In this document: piece after piece, positions 15,227 through 16,653 of the stretch
Position numbering within the stretch: the first letter of the stretch is position 1
How the letters are laid out: each line of letters opens with the position of its first letter
Source: JAAYAY01 sp964429355
Lineage (GTDB): Bacteria > Planctomycetota > Planctomycetia > Pirellulales > Thermoguttaceae
Assembly: GCA_964429355.1 (NCBI GenBank)
Contig: CAYSCH010000206.1
Coordinates: 1-16,653, forward strand
Direction of reading: 5' to 3'
Length of the DNA: 16,653 bases
The notes under the pieces: generated by a model
Databases searched by the model: none
What the model was told of the DNA's origin: nothing
Seen by the model: the letters and a program-made list of their open reading frames with translations, nothing else
Program-made: the position numbers and the translations under genes

Positions 15227-16653
15227 TCTTCCTGCTCCGGGTCACCCTGATCTTTTCCTTGACCGCGGCAAACGCGAGCGCGGCCGTCGATTCGTCGCTG
15301 CTCAAGGCCGAAGCCGACCGGATCGCACTCATCGAGCAGACGAAGCAGTCCGTCGTCGCTGTGTTCGCCACGGAAGGCGAAGGCGGAGGTTCCGGCGTGG
15401 TGATCTCTTCCGACGGGTATGCGCTCACGAATTTCCATGTGGCGCGCCCCTGTGGACAGTGGCTGAAATGCGGCCTGCCCGACGGGCGGCTTTACGATGC
15501 GGTCATCGTGGGCATCGATCCGGTGGGCGATCTGGCCCTGATCAAGTTGTTCGGAAGAAACGACTTTCCCGCTGCCATCCTCGGCAACAGCGACGAGGCG
15601 CACGTGGGCGACGCGGCCTTCGTCATGGGTAATCCGTTCCTGTTGGCCGCCGATTTTCAGCCCACGGTGAACTATGGAATCATCTCGGGAGTGCATCGTT
15701 ACCAGTTCCCCTCCGGCACGCTCCTCGAATATGCCGACTGCCTTCAAACCGATGCCTCGATCAATCCGGGGAATTCCGGCGGTCCGCTCTTTGACGGCGG
15801 AGGGCGATTGATCGGGATTGTCGGCCGTGGGTCGTTCGAGAAACGGGGGCGGGTCAATGTGGGCGCCGGCTATGCGATCTCGATCAACCAGGCGAAGAAC
15901 TTTCTCGGCTGCCTGCACAGCGGACGCATCGTCGACCATGCTACCTTGGGTGCCACCGTCGGTTTCGATGAGGATCAGCGGGTCGTCGTGACCGATATCA
16001 TTGAGAGTTCCGATGCTTATCGGCGCGGTTTGCGCTACGACGACGAGATCGTGGCACTCGCCAACCGCCCGGTAACGACTCCCAACGGACTGAAGAACAT
16101 TCTCGGCACCATTCCCAAGGGATGGCGCGTTCCGCTCAGCTATCGCCGTGAAGGCAGTCGTTTCGACGTGCTCGTCCGCCTCGCAGGCGTGCATGCCGAC
16201 GGGGAACTCCTCGAGAAACTGGAGAGCTCCGACGCAGATCCCATGCCGATCCCCAAGCGGGATCCGGAGAAAGAGAAGGAACCCAAGCAGACTCCCTCGC
16301 CGATCGAGCCCATCGAGACAAAGGACCAGGATTCTGAGCGTGAGCCGAGTATGCCCGAAATCATCCAGAAGCATTTCGAGCAGCGCACAGGCTACGCGAA
16401 CTACCACTTCAATCGGCAGAACCGCGGTCGGGTGCTGGATGGTTGGCTTGCCCGGCGGGCGCCCTCCGAGGAAGGCGGCACGTGGAAACTGGCCGGCAAG
16501 ACGGGAACCGACTCCCCCTTCCATCTGGAGATCACCAGCCAAGGATGTTCCCTGATTCTTCCGGAAAGCCGGCTTGACTGGACTGCAAGCGACAAATTGA
16601 CCGAGAACCTGCTGCCGGAAGGGAGCGGCGGCATGCTTCCGGCCCTCTACCTC
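15223..16653 (+). CDS. DegP/HtrA-like secreted trypsin-fold protease with PDZ domain (3' truncated)
   Basis: An open frame of 477 codons starting in an ATGA overlap and continuing past the right edge. A signal peptide is visible (hydrophobic to ~16, probable cleavage after 'ANASA' at residue 20). The S1C-type protease domain has an intact triad: His72 in 'TNFHVA', Asp103 in 'GDLALIKL', and Ser185 in 'NPGNSGGPLF'. 'VMGNPF' (134-139) and 'GYAISI' (216-221) are also typical. One PDZ domain spans ~240-320 ('DIIESSDAYRRGLRYDDEIVAL'). A Glu/Lys/Pro-rich linker (~335-375) leads to an additional domain starting near 'GYANYHFNR' that I cannot name and that is cut by the window end. GGAGG at 15205-15209, 13 nt upstream, may assist initiation. 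It probably degrades or processes envelope proteins; its place at the end of this operon suggests a dedicated substrate. Confidence 0.92.
   Translation, partial: MIFLLRVTLIFSLTAANASAAVDSSLLKAEADRIALIEQTKQSVVAVFATEGEGGGSGVVISSDGYALTNFHVARPCGQWLKCGLPDGRLYDAVIVGIDPVGDLALIKLFGRNDFPAAILGNSDEAHVGDAAFVMGNPFLLAADFQPTVNYGIISGVHRYQFPSGTLLEYADCLQTDASINPGNSGGPLFDGGGRLIGIVGRGSFEKRGRVNVGAGYAISINQAKNFLGCLHSGRIVDHATLGATVGFDEDQRVVVTDIIESSDAYRRGLRYDDEIVALANRPVTTPNGLKNILGTIPKGWRVPLSYRREGSRFDVLVRLAGVHADGELLEKLESSDADPMPIPKRDPEKEKEPKQTPSPIEPIETKDQDSEREPSMPEIIQKHFEQRTGYANYHFNRQNRGRVLDGWLARRAPSEEGGTWKLAGKTGTDSPFHLEITSQGCSLILPESRLDWTASDKLTENLLPEGSGGMLPALYL

Noticed and set aside
15190..16542. Minus-strand open frame of 450 codons at the right end
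   Set aside because: It is opposite the DegP-like gene, whose catalytic triad and PDZ domain prove the + strand frame.

Overview
The window looks like chromosomal DNA of a planctomycete, probably Pirellulales-like. This is inferred from high GC, very long co-directional reading frames, weak or absent Shine-Dalgarno sequences at several starts, and gene types typical of that phylum: a secreted prenyltransferase/squalene-oxidase-repeat protein, a MoxR/DUF58/BatA-like/VWA cluster, an NPCBM-domain protein and a DegP-like protease. Every gene I can support is on the + strand. I see no mobile elements, tRNA or rRNA genes, or CRISPR arrays. No strand has a supportable gene opposite the + strand set; the long minus-strand frames are GC-driven shadows.

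Layout. The window opens with the C-terminal end of a truncated gene (1-592) carrying a Pro/Gly-rich tail. After a 177 bp gap comes a secreted alpha/alpha-toroid (prenyltransferase-repeat) protein (770-1804). A dense gene train follows: MoxR AAA+ ATPase (1885-2961), soluble DUF58 protein (2930-3832), membrane-anchored BatA-like VWA protein (3832-6051), second membrane-anchored VWA protein with a GATase-like domain (6048-8486), large DUF4175-like membrane/coiled-coil protein (8521-11043), secreted or anchored coiled-coil protein with an acidic Pro-rich linker (11050-12972), secreted helical protein with a poly-Gln run (12969-14027), secreted protein with four beta repeats plus an NPCBM domain (14024-15226), and a DegP-like trypsin/PDZ protease with a C-terminal extension that runs off the window (15223-16653+). 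Six junctions overlap (32 nt, TGATG, then four ATGA), and the other two within the train are 34 and 6 nt, so it reads as one translationally coupled operon.

How the genes may work together. MoxR ATPases are known partners of VWA proteins. Here one cytoplasmic ATPase is followed by three proteins with intact-looking MIDAS motifs: one soluble (DUF58) and two membrane anchored. These are followed by a membrane protein with long extracytoplasmic Ig-like and coiled-coil regions, then by three exported proteins and an exported serine protease. My inference is a trans-envelope MoxR/VWA machine with a dedicated periplasmic or surface arm (coiled coils, a glycan-binding module and a protease). It resembles the aerotolerance (Bat) operon only in its first part and differs from it downstream. 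The substrate is unknown.
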